DNA from: Uloborus plumipes
Lineage: Eukaryota; Arthropoda; Arachnida; Araneae; Uloboridae
Reading direction: 5' to 3'
Assembly: GCA_038373865.1 (NCBI GenBank)
Contig: JAXGGA010006532.1
Span: forward strand, 1-64,000
Length of the DNA stretch: 64,000 bases
How positions within the stretch are numbered: position 1 is the stretch's first letter; each line of letters starts with the position of its first letter. Positions 23,145 to 34,305 of the stretch are shown in pieces. Both the position numbers and the translations under genes were made by a program. The notes below the pieces were generated by a model. That model was not told the DNA's origin. It did not search any database and saw only the letters and a program-made list of their open reading frames with translations.

Positions 23145-23676
23145 CTGTGCATATGAAAAATGTTATTTGCCCGACTGGAGAACAACGATGTGGAGTAATA
23201 TTCCTGAAATTCATTTATTTTCAAGCGCAGACATTGTAAAACATCAAGCTAAAGTAACTGTAAAAGAATTTGAGATCGAACCAGTAATTATCTGTGTTGA
23301 GGGGAGCTGGAACGAATGTTCCCTTCGCTTCCCTTGACCCCGCTGCGCACCCCAAAGGTCGGGGTTAAATTCCACTTGAGTGGGTCAGTAGGGGAGTTTT
23401 TTCGTTCGGTGAAACGAAGTGTTTTATTGCAAGAAAGTAATGTTTCCAAGGTCGGCGGTTCTGGTGTTAAAGAACTTCACACTGGGACTTCTGCCCTTGG
23501 AATCATCAAATTTTGAAACAAAGTATCATTGTAAAATCCGATTAAAAAACCCCACTCAGAACTTTTAAAATACATAGCAATTATGTTTAAAGGTAACCCA
23601 TACAAAATTCTGATTCTATTTCACTGAGAGAATTTAATCGTGTTAAGCGTTCACATTATTATGGCATTTTCAACTA
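23145..23676. other. Flanking sequence, nothing recognised
   Basis: Begins with the CTGTGCAT duplication. A stretch at 23330-23480 is somewhat richer in G and C, with two short plus-strand frames that show no domain. No transposon end is seen until 23677. Confidence 0.4.
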
Positions 23677-24195
23677 CAGTAAACTCTCATTTATACACTG
23701 CCTCATTTATGCGCCTTTTTCACTTAAATGCCGGGAGCACTTTCAGTGCTCCCGGCACATTCCATAGTAAAACAATGATAATTTCATTCGTTTATGCGTC
23801 GCTCTAAAGATAAATATTTCACTTATGCGCCGAATTTTGCAAAAAATGTAAGCAATTTAATTTAGTTTCTTAAAAAATGAGCATGTTTCTTCACTTTCCT
23901 CTTTAATATTTCGCTTTTATTGCTGACGGAAGGCTTTTTTTCCACATGAACTAGAGTTCGGAAAGGGACAATTATCTATTATGGATCGTTTTAAAAGGAC
24001 CAGTTTGTGATTACGTATGCTACAATTTTTGTTTTCACCTTACCATTGTAGTTATGTTACAGTAGTTGCCAAACCGTAGTTATATGACCATTTTCTATAG
24101 AAACAATCTTTATCATGCTCTCATTAGAACTTGTGTTGTATTTATGCGCCTTCTTCTGTTGGTCCCTTGAACCGGCGCATAAGTGAGATTCACTG
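23677..24195. mobile_element. pogo/Tigger-like MITE
   Basis: Inverted ends CAGTAAACTCTCATTTATAC and CAGTGAATCTCACTTATGCG, flanked by TA (23675-23676 and 24196-24197). CAGTRAAYCTC starts are characteristic of pogo/Tigger elements. GCGCC and TTATGCGCC motifs recur near both ends. 519 bp, no transposase. Confidence 0.75.
23729..23757. repeat. 13-bp hairpin inside MITE
   Basis: TGCCGGGAGCACT and AGTGCTCCCGGCA are perfect complements around a 3-base TTC loop. It is the most stable small hairpin seen in the window and is G/C-rich against an AT-rich background. Confidence 0.9.
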
Positions 24196-24539
24196 TATCT
24201 CCAGAACTTAGCCTGCATGGAATTGACATGCGAAGAATTATTTATCATTTTGAATGGACTTTGCAATAACAATTGACCCACTAAGTATCATTTCTGCTTT
24301 TGGCTTAACACTCAATATAATGTTCAGTGCGACACTTATTTTGAAGTCGTCTTGAAGTTGTTGTTTAATAATTACGTTTATAACTACAATGAATGCTTTA
24401 AAAAACAAAAAGTAACGCATTTCTGTACTTTTTGAACAGCAATCAATATCAGATGTTGACCAAACATTGGTTCTTGTTCCACCGAAAAACTTTAATCATA
24501 AATTAAATTTGTACGAAATCTGATTTTAGTAGTTGTTAC

Positions 24540-25256
24540 CAGGGCTGCGGAGTCGGAGTCGAAGAGTCGGAGTCAGACTGATTTTGGACCAAAGGAGTCG
24601 GAGTCGCTGAAAAACATGTCGACTCCGACCACCTCCGATTTGGATGAAATTTTATGGAGGTGAAAACATATCTTATACTAACAGATATATACTAACAGAT
24701 ACAAATTTTCAGCGTCCAATATCCAAATCCTAAGCATCTAGGATTATTAAAAAGGGCTTCAAATGACGGGTCTTTACAGCAAAAATGCAATGCGTTAAAA
24801 TAAAGTCTGGCCATTTAACAAGAAAAGGATTAGTTTTGTACGGAGTCAAATGACAAGAGCGGCACTTGTCTATTGCTCTGGAGAAAATGAACTTTTTGGG
24901 AGGTCAAGGTGACCTCCGAGAATTGAGATAAATGTGGTGAAATTACCTACGAGAATTCTTGAGAAAATTGAACTTTTTGAGAGGTCACAGTGACCTCTCA
25001 TGACCTCCGACTGGGATACCCCAGCTTGCTATCCCCCCCCCCCCTAAATTGAGTCCTGGCTACGACCATGAATAAAAATGAAACTTTAAAATGGACTTAA
25101 TATTTCAACCTTTGTTTCCCAAGGGTTTTTCCCTCTTCATATTTTGTTAAAAAAAATAATTAAAAAAAAGCAGGAGTCGGGAGTCGGAGTCGGAGTCGAA
25201 AGTTTTAAAATCCCGGAGTCGGAGTCGATCATTTTTCCTCCGACTCCGCAGCCCTG
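24540..25256. mobile_element. hAT-type MITE with CAGGGCTGCGGAGTCGGAGT ends
   Basis: Ends CAGGGCTGCGGAGTCGGAGT on both strands, followed by multiple GGAGTCG and GACTCCG units, and a perfect 8-bp duplication GTTGTTAC (24532-24539, 25257-25264). 717 bp, non-coding. CAGGG ends and 8-bp duplication place it with hAT. GTGACCTC repeats near 24910-25010 are internal. Confidence 0.93.
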
Positions 25257-25264
25257 GTTGTTAC

Positions 25265-25980
25265 AAGCTGCAGATTTAATGAAGACACACTTTAATAGCT
25301 TCCTTATCTTGCTCTTTAAGTAAACCTGTGGTATTTACTGTAATCTATTCATAAACAAGATTTTTCATGCGCACTTTTATTTTCCGTTCTTTTTACGGAT
25401 CGTTTTCAGTTTTGTACTTAGCGAATTCGGCGTAAACACGAAACGGACCGCATGTCCACACATTATTTAAATAGAAAGCAGGCCCTAAGATTTTTGTTTT
25501 TTATTTCAATTCTATTTTCGGACGTAAAATGTTTGAAGCAAGCTTCTTTTTTCCCCTTACAAAATAAATAACAGTACAAGAGTTAAAATGCGGTTGTTTT
25601 AAGAACAAAAAAATCCGACCTGGTGTGTGGGGGGGGGGGGGGAGACTGTCTGAACCATTAATTAATGAGTAGGCATTTCATCGTATTAATTTATAAAACT
25701 TTTTTTTTTGTGGAATCACTGCAATCGTTTTACTATGAACTTTACAGTGCGTTTTTTTTTTTTTTTGCTATTTTTCATCCAAAATAGTTTTAACTGAAAA
25801 ATGATTTAGTTCTTATTAGTAAAATTAAATGGGGAATTTTTACATCCATGTTATTCATTTTATTATTCTTATCGAAAAATTTTCTGTTGTATTCCAATCC
25901 GATTTCTTTGCTAAATCAATAATTTTCAATGATTTTGCAACCATTTCAGAGTAAGATGAATTTTCTTTCTCACGTTTCTT

Positions 25981-26011
<31 letters not shown>

Positions 26012-27633
26012 AGTAACTCATTTGATCATATTTTTCGATACGAGATTTTTATGAAAACTTTTTAAAGCATTGCTCGACGGTGCATGATTTCAATTAAAAG
26101 TACTTTTGGCCTTGTTTGATTAAACGTTTAATTGAAGATTCTTTGTTTTCATGACCTTAATTTTAACTTATTTATTTCAATTTTGTTTGTTTATTTATTT
26201 TTTGCTATAGATTCTCGATAATAAATCTTTCCTGAATTTAAATTATTTTACCATGTATTTTAGCAATTCAACATTCTTTTTACGCGCCGTAAGTATGGAA
26301 AAAAATATGCTATTGGATACAAGGTTCAAGTGACTGCTTAATATACAGCTAAACCCTAAAGAAAGGTGTTAAAAATCTTTTATCATCCATTACATCCATA
26401 ATAAAATCATCAGATCCCCGTGATCAAAATCTCGGAATAAATCACTCCATCTGGAGCTCCCCCCTCCCCCCCTCCTCCTATCGCTGGATGGATCGTTTTA
26501 TTCCCTATTATCGTTTCAGGTGCACAGTGTTTACGTCTTTCGGCGGGGAACGATTTCTTGACATCCTCTTTCTCTCCAGATAAAGACAGAGAGAGAGGGC
26601 GCGTTTGCTCAAGCCTCCTTAAACCTCCCGACGTTTGTTAGTTATGGACCCCATGGGGCTGTAAAAGTTTGTCCTTCCCGGTTTGTTGACTAAGCCCTAT
26701 CTCGGCTCTATGAATTCTATTTGTTTGTTTTCGGCGATTACATTTTTTTTTTCTCTCTCTCTCTCTCTTCGTTTGATGGTAACGCGTTTAGTGTTTGAAA
26801 TTTGGGATATGAACGTTTTGGTTGTGTGGTAAAATTCTTGGATGTGTAGATAATTTCAGGGCCATTTCGACGGGGTGAGGGGAGGGCGATGCACTCACGT
26901 GAGAGCAGGAATGAAAATCGTCCGCGGATCCGCGATTTTCCGCTTTTTGTATTTTTTCGTTCTTTCGCGATCAAAAAATTTTGTTGCATCAAGTTTAGAA
27001 AAAAATAAAAATGCACTCATTTTTGAAATGAAGCTTAAAATAAGTTGATTTTAAGTAGTAGAAGTTGAAATTATTTCCAACTTCCAAAATAATGGAAATG
27101 TTTTTAGGATGCAGCAGGATTGAAATCTCAAGGATGACCTGCAAGTATCGGCGAACTATGTACTCTATTTTGGCATGCTGCCAAATACATAAGTGTCCAT
27201 TGGAAGAAATAGAAATAAAGAAAGTTCATCTAAAATATTCTAGCTCTTCATCAAAAAATTGGGAACATTATTTTGGAAATTTTTTTAAATAAATTTAAAA
27301 TTTGCTAAAATAACTAATGACAATGCTACATTAATTGGAGAATTTATTTATTGAGATACATGTGTCTAATTCGTCAAAAATTGCAACCCCCTTTTTTTCT
27401 CTACATTGGTGTGAATGACTTAAAAATAAAATGTGAATGAGCAATTAAAAAGTTTTAAAAATATTTACTTTCGATTTCACGGAGCAAATTAAGAGGAACT
27501 CTTGCATGACTAATTTCGCAATGGAAAAAAAAAATCACCCGAACTTTAAGCCGCGCAATTTTTCCTCTTTTTTGACATTGACCTGTTTTCATCCCTGTGA
27601 GAGAAAATAAAATACAGATACCTTGGGTGGGTA
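25265..27633. other. AT-rich stretch with simple repeats
   Basis: Contains a poly-G run at 25628, an (AG)n tract at 25985-26012, and a (CT)n tract near 26753-26769. 26400-26700 is richer in G and C and includes two CCTCC clusters. A 75-codon frame at 27065-27292 has mixed composition but no recognisable domain. Confidence 0.5.
25985..26012 (+). repeat. (AG)n microsatellite
   Basis: About 13 uninterrupted AG units. Confidence 0.95.
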
Positions 27634-27942
27634 TGGGCCATGGTGGCCCGATCTCTAAGACGTCGGACTCGTAACCGGAGGGTCCGGGTTCGATCCCAGC
27701 CGATAAACGATCTACCATCCACCGTCTTCATTAATAGTGGCTGGGAGATGTTAAAAATGCTGGTGATTACAAAGTCTTCCAAGTGAAACGATACCTTTGC
27801 GGGTATTGGATCAGGGGTTGGCTCGATTCCTGCTCTGGATTAAAAAAAAAAACAGCGCTCTTCAAGGCCCCATCCAACCGGTTAAACCGCGAGTTGTGGT
27901 TGGTACGGGGGACCCTGGAGTGAAAAGAAAAGAAAAAAATGT
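27634..27942 (+). mobile_element. tRNA-derived SINE
   Basis: The head (27634-27700) looks like a tRNA: an A-box-like TGGTGGCCCGA, an anticodon-arm-like GGACTCGTAACC with CGT at the anticodon position (Thr), and a strong B box GGGTTCGATCC at 27687. The 3' sequence cannot pair with GGGCCAT to close an acceptor stem, so this is not a functional tRNA. About 230 bp of unrelated body follow, ending in an A-rich AAAAGAAAAGAAAAAAA tail. RNA polymerase III transcription from the internal boxes is the expected mode for SINEs. Confidence 0.75.
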
Positions 27943-28033
27943 TGGTTGGAATGAGAAACACTTCATGCATTTTCAATGAAACTTCCAAAATGCATTGCTT
28001 TTGTGAAAACGTCATTCACGCCTGCATTTTTTA

Positions 28034-28250
28034 CCCATTAATGCCTAGCGTCCCTTTTTAGGGACGGTCCAAAAAGTGTCTGAATTGACCAAAAAATGAG
28101 CATTCCAACCAAATGATAGTACTCAATTATTGCTTTGGTATTGTTTCAATTCATTATTAACAGATTGCAGCACAATTGTAAAGTATGTTCTGTAGCCGTG
28201 TAACCAGTGTACAAAATATCTTTGGAAAAAAAATGTCAGGCATTAATGGG
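28034..28250. mobile_element. Small TTAA-type MITE (CCCATTAATGCCT ends)
   Basis: Ends CCCATTAATGCCTAGC and CCCATTAATGCCTGAC on opposite strands. The right flank is TTAA (28251-28254); the left is TTTA-like, a decayed duplication. 217 bp, with TCCCTTTTTAGGGA palindrome just inside the left end. Confidence 0.65.
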
Positions 28251-28611
28251 TTAACCAAGGACTCTTTTAAAACAAAAGTGTGTTCCTCAAATCTTGCAAA
28301 TAGTTTAAAAGGCTAATTTCTTTAAATTTATAACAATTTTTCTTATAGCCAATTTCAAACATACTTTGTTCTTTTGTCATTAGGAATTCCTCCTTAATCA
28401 CTCAAATTTTCCTCCTATCTTTGTCCCCCTTGATGTGTTTCCCGCTTGATATGATTTTTTTCCCTTTTAATCAATAGGATATGACTTTTTAACTATCCAT
28501 TTTATTTTAATTTTCGTATATTAGCTCTACGTCTTTCATTTTTTCCAATTTGAGTGAAAGGAGTTTTTGAAATTTGCTTATGTATACCCGAAGCAGGGGT
28601 GCCAACAGGGG

Positions 28612-29100
28612 GGATTAAGGCGCAAGTTGCGCCATCAAAAAAATTTTTTTTTTTTGGGGGGGGGCGATTTTTTTAAATTAATTTATTTATTTGTATAATT
28701 TATTAATTTACATAATTTTTAAGATTTAATTTTTTAATTAAATTATTTACTGATTATTTTAAATTTAAATTATTTAATAATTTATATTTTAATTTAAATT
28801 ATTTCTTTATTATTATTTATTTATTTATTTATTTGCGTGTGTGTGCGCGCTTGGAATGTCTGGAAGGAAAAAAAAACGATTATATTCCATACATAATTAG
28901 TACTTTTAAAAAATAATATAGAAAAAAAATAGTTATATTTTTTAAAAATAAATAAGTAAAAGTTAAAAAAATTAATAAATAACATTAAAAAAATAATTAA
29001 TAATATTTAAAAATATATTAAAAAAAATGAACAAAATAAAAAAGAGGGTTGTGAAAAATTTTGGGGGGGGGGGGAATTTGCGCCATTGAGCTTGGGGGGG
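28612..29100. repeat. Low-complexity A/T block bounded by G-runs
   Basis: GGCGCAAGTTGCGCC and a T-run then G-run at 28640-28668 are roughly mirrored by an A-rich block, a G-run at 29063 and TTTGCGCCATTGAGC. Between them about 370 bp consist mostly of ATTTATTT and TTAAATT units, often complementary between halves. It may be a MITE with G/C-run ends, but I cannot define its termini. Confidence 0.45.
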
Positions 29101-29108
29101 ATGGGCAC

Positions 29109-31718
29109 TAGGGTGAGTCGAAAAAATCGATTTTTTTATTTCGAAATCGCATTACCTCTCAAAAGTTGTGGTTTAGTATCCACAACTTGGGAAAAATAAG
29201 AAAAAAATTCTAAGTTGACGTCTTCGGTTCGCGCATGAGGCTCAAAGTTGGAAAAAATATGTTAAAAATGGAAATTTTCAAAAAGAAAAAAGAAAAAAAA
29301 ACTAACTTTTTATAATGCAAATACCATAAGCTGTAAATATTTTGTGCATTTTTAATCTAAAAAAATATTTTATAGCTTTTACATACGATCTTTAGTTTGC
29401 ACATCAGCCTTAAATTGGGCTAAAATCGCCTACAATGTCAAATTTCGAAAATATCGATTTTTTTTATTTCGAAATCGCATTACCTCTCAAAAGTTGTGGT
29501 TTGGTATCCAAAATTTGGGAAAAATAAATAAAAAATCTAAGTTGACTACTTTGGTTCGCGCATGAGGCTCAAAGTTGGAAAATATATGCTAAAAATGGAA
29601 ATTTTCAAAAAATAATTTGAAAAAAAAGTATTTTTTTTTCTATCGAAACTGCTTTAAATTGTTAGTAGATAACATAGGTTGAACCCAAAAAATATATATA
29701 ACTTTTAGAAGATACATTCTGTTTGTGCATAAGGCTCAAGATATGAAAAAAAATGTCAAAAACTGAACCAGAACGCACTATGTCGGCGCTGTGCCGGTAT
29801 ATTTTTGTTCTACAGCCGACTTTTCCAGACATTACACATATTCTAGGAGACAGTTCAAAGTCCCTGCAGTCTGCACTCCCTTTGGTTGTCACTTATTCAG
29901 CTAGACCAGCCAAACAAACAGCATCTTTAATTAGCAACTGAAAGTGAATCAAAAAGTGCAGCGTGTTTAGCTTTGGGTGAGTTTTTTTTTTTTTTTGTAA
30001 CTTTATAGCATATTTTTATGCTCAAGTTTTGTTATACTGTTCTCCGTTCTCCGAATAATAAATAATGGAACCCCGGAAAACTTCTAAACGTTTAATTATT
30101 TGTCCGTTTTTTGGTGTACCGAAAGGGTTAAGTCAAAGTGTTTTAACCACATGTGCAGATGTGTTGTTAGCTTGCTTTGAAGAAAAATCGCAATCTGTAA
30201 AAGGCGAACCTTTTTCAAGGATTTCAGATTGCATAGCTCATAGAAGAAATGTACTGTAAAGCTTCTATATCAACGGTCAGTCATGTACGTATTGTAAAAT
30301 TGATAAAGGATTACCATAATACTACACTTTGAGAAAGTCATTTAGTCGTGATAAAGATAAATTGAACTTCAAGACAAAACTCAATCATTTTGTTAATTAA
30401 GCGAAGTCTAAACTTTTTGACGTTGCTTCTTTCAAGTGTGCCATGAATTTTTCGTGTTCTTGTGCTAAAAAGCCAATCTCTTGTAGATGTACACTATACA
30501 TCTGTATATTGGTATAGAACGCACATTGGTATTACCACTGTACATTGGTATAGAAGCTTTGCAGTAAATTTCTTCTATTTAAGCAGATATGCAATCTGAA
30601 ATCCTTGAAAAAGGTTCGCCTTTTACAGATTGCGATTTTTCTTCAAAACAAGTTAACAACACATCTGCACAAGTGGGTAAAACACTTTGACTTAACCCTT
30701 TCGGTGCACCAAAAAACGGACAAACAATTAAACGTTTAGAAGTTTTCCGGGGTTCCATTATTTATTAGTCGGAGAACGGAGAACAGTATAACAAAACTTG
30801 AGCATAAAAATATGCTATAAAGTTACAAAAAAAACTCACCCAAAGCTAAACACGCTGTACTTTTTGATCCACTTTCAGTTGCTAATTAAAGATACTATTT
30901 GTTTGGCGGGTCTAGCTGACTAAGTAACTACCAAAGGGAGTGCAGACTGCAGGGACTTAGAGCTGTTTCCTAGAATATGAGTAATGTCTAGACAAGTCGG
31001 CTGTAGAATAAAAATATACCGGCACAGTGCTGACGTAGTGCGTTCTGGTTCAGTTTTTGACTTTTTTTTTTTTTTTCATATTTTGAGCCTTATGCACAAA
31101 CAGAATGTATCTTCTAAAAGTTATAGGTATATTTTTCGGTTCAAATTATGTTATCTACTAACAATTAAAATCAGATTCGATAGAAAACAATTACTTTTTT
31201 TTTTCAAATTATTTTTTGAAAATTTCCATTTTTAGCATATATTTTCCAACTTTAAGCCTCATGCGCGAACCGCAGGAGACAACTTAGTTTTTTTTTTATT
31301 ATTTTTCCCAAATTTTGGATACCAAACCACAATTTTTGAGAGGTAATGCGATTTCGAAATAAAAAAAATCGATATTTTCGAAATTTGGCATTGTAGGCGA
31401 TTTTAACCCAATTTAAGGCTGATGTGCAAACTAATGATCGTATGTAAAAGCTATAAAATATTTTTTTTAGATTAAAAATGCACAAAATATTTACAGCTTA
31501 TGGCAGTTGCATTATAAAAAGTTACAATTTTTTTTTCTTTTTTCCTTTTGGAAATTTCCATTTTTAACATTTTTTCCAACTTTGAGCCTCATGCGCGAAC
31601 CGAAGACGTCAACTTAGAATTTTTTTCCTATTTTTCCCAAGTTGTGGACACTAAACCACAACTTTTGAGAGGTAATGCGATTTCGAAATAAAAAAATCGA
31701 TTTTTTCGACTCACCCTA
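29109..31718. mobile_element. Second palindromic element, TAGGGTGAGTCGAAAA ends
   Basis: Arms 29109-30269 and 30549-31718 are near-perfect reverse complements around a 279-bp spacer. Both ends begin TAGGGTGAGTCGAAAA, closely related to the TAGGGTGGGCCGAAAA ends of the 3352-23144 element. No matching 8-bp flanks were found (ATGGGCAC against ACGCACAT). Within each arm a block of about 150 bp (CGAAATCGCATTACCTCTC, AAAGTTGTGG, CATGAGGCTCAAAGTTGG) occurs twice, about 330 bp apart. The inner arm and spacer carry a decayed 5' gene region. Confidence 0.85.
30065..30510 (+). pseudogene. N-terminal part of a TE-borne Cys-rich protein, decayed
   Basis: Starts MEPRKTSKRLIICPFFGVPK and runs 64 codons with LTTCADVLLACFEEK. 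Just before that stop the frame shifts to KASISTVSHVRIVKLIKDYH, then shifts again to LRKSFSRDKDKLNFKTKLNH, passes one stop, and ends in SKLFDVASFKCAM...CSCAKK...CRC. From memory, ADVLRACLEE, KASIPxVSHxRIV and LFDIAACKC with paired Cys are hallmarks of the N-terminal half of the same long arthropod proteins whose C-terminus carries HTQAVER. If so, this and 4171-4704 are two ends of one transposon gene. The 64-codon part is mirrored in the right arm at about 30757-30563. Confidence 0.5.
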
Positions 31719-31965
31719 ACGCACATACATCCGCACATACGTACACACAGACGTCACGAGAAAACTCGTCGTAATTTACTCGGGGGTGGTGGAAATTGAT
31801 TTTTCGGCTGTTTGCATGTTGTTAGGTACATATGCACGTGCTGATAGGTCGAAAAAACTACGCGACATTCATTCGGGGGTGAGCAAAGTCAAAATTTAGA
31901 CCGAAATTTGAGTGAAATTTTTTTCGTGATCACAATACTTCCTTTACTACGTAAAATGAAGTAAA
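31719..31965 (+). repeat. Probable dispersed repeat fragment
   Basis: Contains CACGAGAAAACTCGTCGTAA, ACTCGGGGGT, GTGCTGATAGGTCGAAAAAA and CATTCATTCGGGGGTGAGCA. The double CGGGGGT and CGAGAAAACTCG palindrome look like a repeat family I have seen in animal genomes, but I cannot name it. It joins the palindrome on one side and a truncated MITE on the other. Confidence 0.4.
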
Positions 31966-32045
31966 AACGGGACGTTTATTAGTCACTGCATACAAAAACC
32001 TGCAATGGGTATATAATTTTACTAAAGCTGTTTTTCACAAGTTAA

Positions 32046-32545
32046 CCCTTCACTGCACGGTGTGCCAGATCTGGCACAAACCAAATAAACCCTCATATAT
32101 TCCTATGATTTTTAAATGCAGTTAAACTGAGCTTTGTGCCCCTTCTGGAACATTGCTATAACAGTTTAGTGTGATTTTTATGCACTAGTTAGTTGCACTA
32201 GTCTAGGTATTACAGTTCTTGCTTTTGAAAGAAAGAGTGTCTGCATTTCCGTTAGAAGTGTGCTTAGTCATTATTTCCTTTGTTCTAAAAATGTTTAAAT
32301 ACTCTTAGTGGAAAGTGTGTTTATACCACTTATGGCACAAAACACATTGTAGATTATTACACTTATCGGTATACAAAGCATATGCTATGTGCTTTGTGCC
32401 ATCTATAGTACAACCCTTTAAAACATCATTTTTGGTGCACATTTTTAAAATGAATTTTTTTCTTCATTTTTCCTGAACTCAGGGCTATTTAAAAGGTAAC
32501 AAATGATATTTTTCATGAAAATATAAAAAATCGTGCAGTGAAGGA
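32046..32545. mobile_element. Nested TTAA element with CCCTTCACTGCACGG ends
   Basis: Ends CCCTTCACTGCACGG and TCCTTCACTGCACGA on opposite strands, flanked by TTAA at 32042-32045 and 32546-32549. The related copy at 33805-34301 has a single TTAA at the equivalent position (about 34198), so insertion at TTAA with duplication is shown directly. 500 bp, non-coding. A perfect 18-bp palindrome lies just inside the left end. Confidence 0.9.
32061..32078. repeat. 18-bp perfect palindrome
   Basis: TGTGCCAGATCTGGCACA, subterminal in the nested TTAA element; TGGCACAAA and TTTGTGCC half-sites recur inside the element (for example near 32128, 32331 and 32391). Possibly a transposase binding site. Confidence 0.8.
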
Positions 32546-32968
32546 TTAAATAGTCCTTCTTCTTGAGAAAACCAGATAGGGACACTCGTTTTACATCAGA
32601 GTTTATTTATTGAAAGTTATTTTCAGACAAATCAGTTAAACAATGATCCAGCATGGGGAGCAATAGAAAGCAAGTTTTTCTTGAGAACTTGTTTTTCATA
32701 AAATTAAACTATTTAAAAATGATTTGCTTAAAATTGATCAGAGATGGCTTCTGTAATGTTACTTTGCACATGTAAAGTCAAGTAAGGTCCTATTTTGCTC
32801 ACATATCTGTAAAATATCCAATTGACAGGAGGTTAGATAACTTAATAAGTATGGCAACGGCGAACTATTTCAAGCCTAAAATGTGTGTGAACTATTCCAA
32901 GTAAGAGTTTTAAGCAGATAAAAATTGAAAAAAAAATGTTAAAAAAAACTTGGGCATAAATGGGTTAA

Positions 32969-33800
32969 AAAGCCAGACGTCCTAAAATTTTCACTCAAAA
33001 ACGTTGCTCTTTGACTACTAGGAGCTCTCATTTTGTTCTGCATTAACACCCCCCCCTTGTTTTTGGCTTTAATTACTTAAGCAGTGTAATTATCTTTTTT
33101 TTTCTACCGAGGTTTTATAATCGAAGTGAAACTCATACTTCAAAGAAATGTATTTAGAATCGCAAACTCAGTCTTTCCTAAATTCAAATTATAACCACCA
33201 TTGAGAAATGCTGTTTTCCTTATCGTGTCAATTTGTGAGGTCGCCCCTCATTAATGTAATTTTTATGTTTGTAACTTTCTTAAAGACATGTAATTACCTT
33301 TTAAGGGTGTTTTTATCTTTAAAACTTACAGAAAGAGCATTTGTTTTACAATTAGTAAGACAATTTCAAGGAAGTAGAGAATCTTAACCGTTTTGCTTTT
33401 GAAATTAGCATAAAAGCTTTTAATATTTTTTTTTAGCGATTAAACTACGGAGAAAATTTTTGTTTATTTGAAAAATTCGAAGCATTAAACTGAGGATTTA
33501 TTTCCCTAAAACGGCTCTGTTATCTAATTTAAAATTCACACTAAATATGGTTTTTAAATGCTAAATGATCAAATATACTTTGCGTTAAAATGTGATTGAA
33601 ATGAAAAGCATCTTAAATAATGCACAAACTTTCAAGAAAATGCAGTATGTAGCAATTTCAAACCTACAATGTAGCCTCTTTATCGATAAAAAAGTGCTCA
33701 CCATACAACGAAAAATTCTTACTCCCTTTTTGTTATGTCTTGAGAATTTATGCATTAAAATAAGCAATGTGATGTATTTTGTTAACAGTTTGTGCTGTAT
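32969..33800. other. AT-rich stretch, nothing recognised
   Basis: No transposon ends or coding similarity. Overlapping frames on both strands at 33585-33804 are AT-rich shadows of each other. Confidence 0.5.
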
Positions 33801-33804
33801 TTAA

Positions 33805-34301
33805 CCCATTTATGCCCAACTTTTTTTAAAATTTTGTTTTAAATTTTAATCTGCTTAAAACTCTTACTTGGAATGGTTTACATACATTTTAGGCTTAAAA
33901 TAGTTCGCCGTTGCCATATTTATGAAGTTATTTAACGTCCTGTTTATGGGATATTTTGCAGATATGTGAGCAAAATACAACCTTACTTGACTTTACTTGT
34001 GCAAAGTAACATTACAAAAGGCATCTGTGATCAATTTTAAGCAAATCATTTAAAAATAGTTTAGTTTTATGAAAAATAAGTTCGCAACAAAAAAATTACT
34101 TTTTTGCTTGACTGATTTGTCTGAAAATAGCTGTCAATAAATAAACTCTGATGTCCAAATAGTGGCTCTAACTGGTTTTCTCAAGAAGAAGGACTATTTA
34201 ACTTGTGAAAAACAGCTATAGTAAAATTATATACCCATTACAGGTTTTTGCATGCAGTAACTGACAAGCGTCCCGTTTTTAGGCTACTGGGCATAAATGG
34301 G
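33805..34301 (+). mobile_element. TTAA MITE copy A (CCCATTTATGCCCA ends)
   Basis: Perfect 14-bp inverted ends CCCATTTATGCCCA, flanked by TTAA (33801-33804 and 34302-34305). 497 bp, complete, non-coding; serves as the intact reference for the interrupted copy at 31966-32964. Confidence 0.9.
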
Positions 34302-34305
34302 TTAA

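Larger units (their letters stand above)
31966..32964 (-). mobile_element. TTAA MITE copy B, left-truncated and interrupted
   Basis: Reverse-orientation relative of 33805-34301. Its right end, on the minus strand, starts CCCATTTATGCCCAAG and is flanked by TTAA (32965-32968). The opposite terminus, about 25 bp, is missing, and homology begins near AACGGGACG at 31966. An independent element (32046-32545) sits inside it at an internal TTAA. Confidence 0.8.

Noticed and set aside
27634..27700. Functional tRNA-Thr gene
   Set aside because: The A and B boxes are present but the acceptor stem cannot close, and an unrelated body with an A-rich tail follows; a SINE head explains it better.
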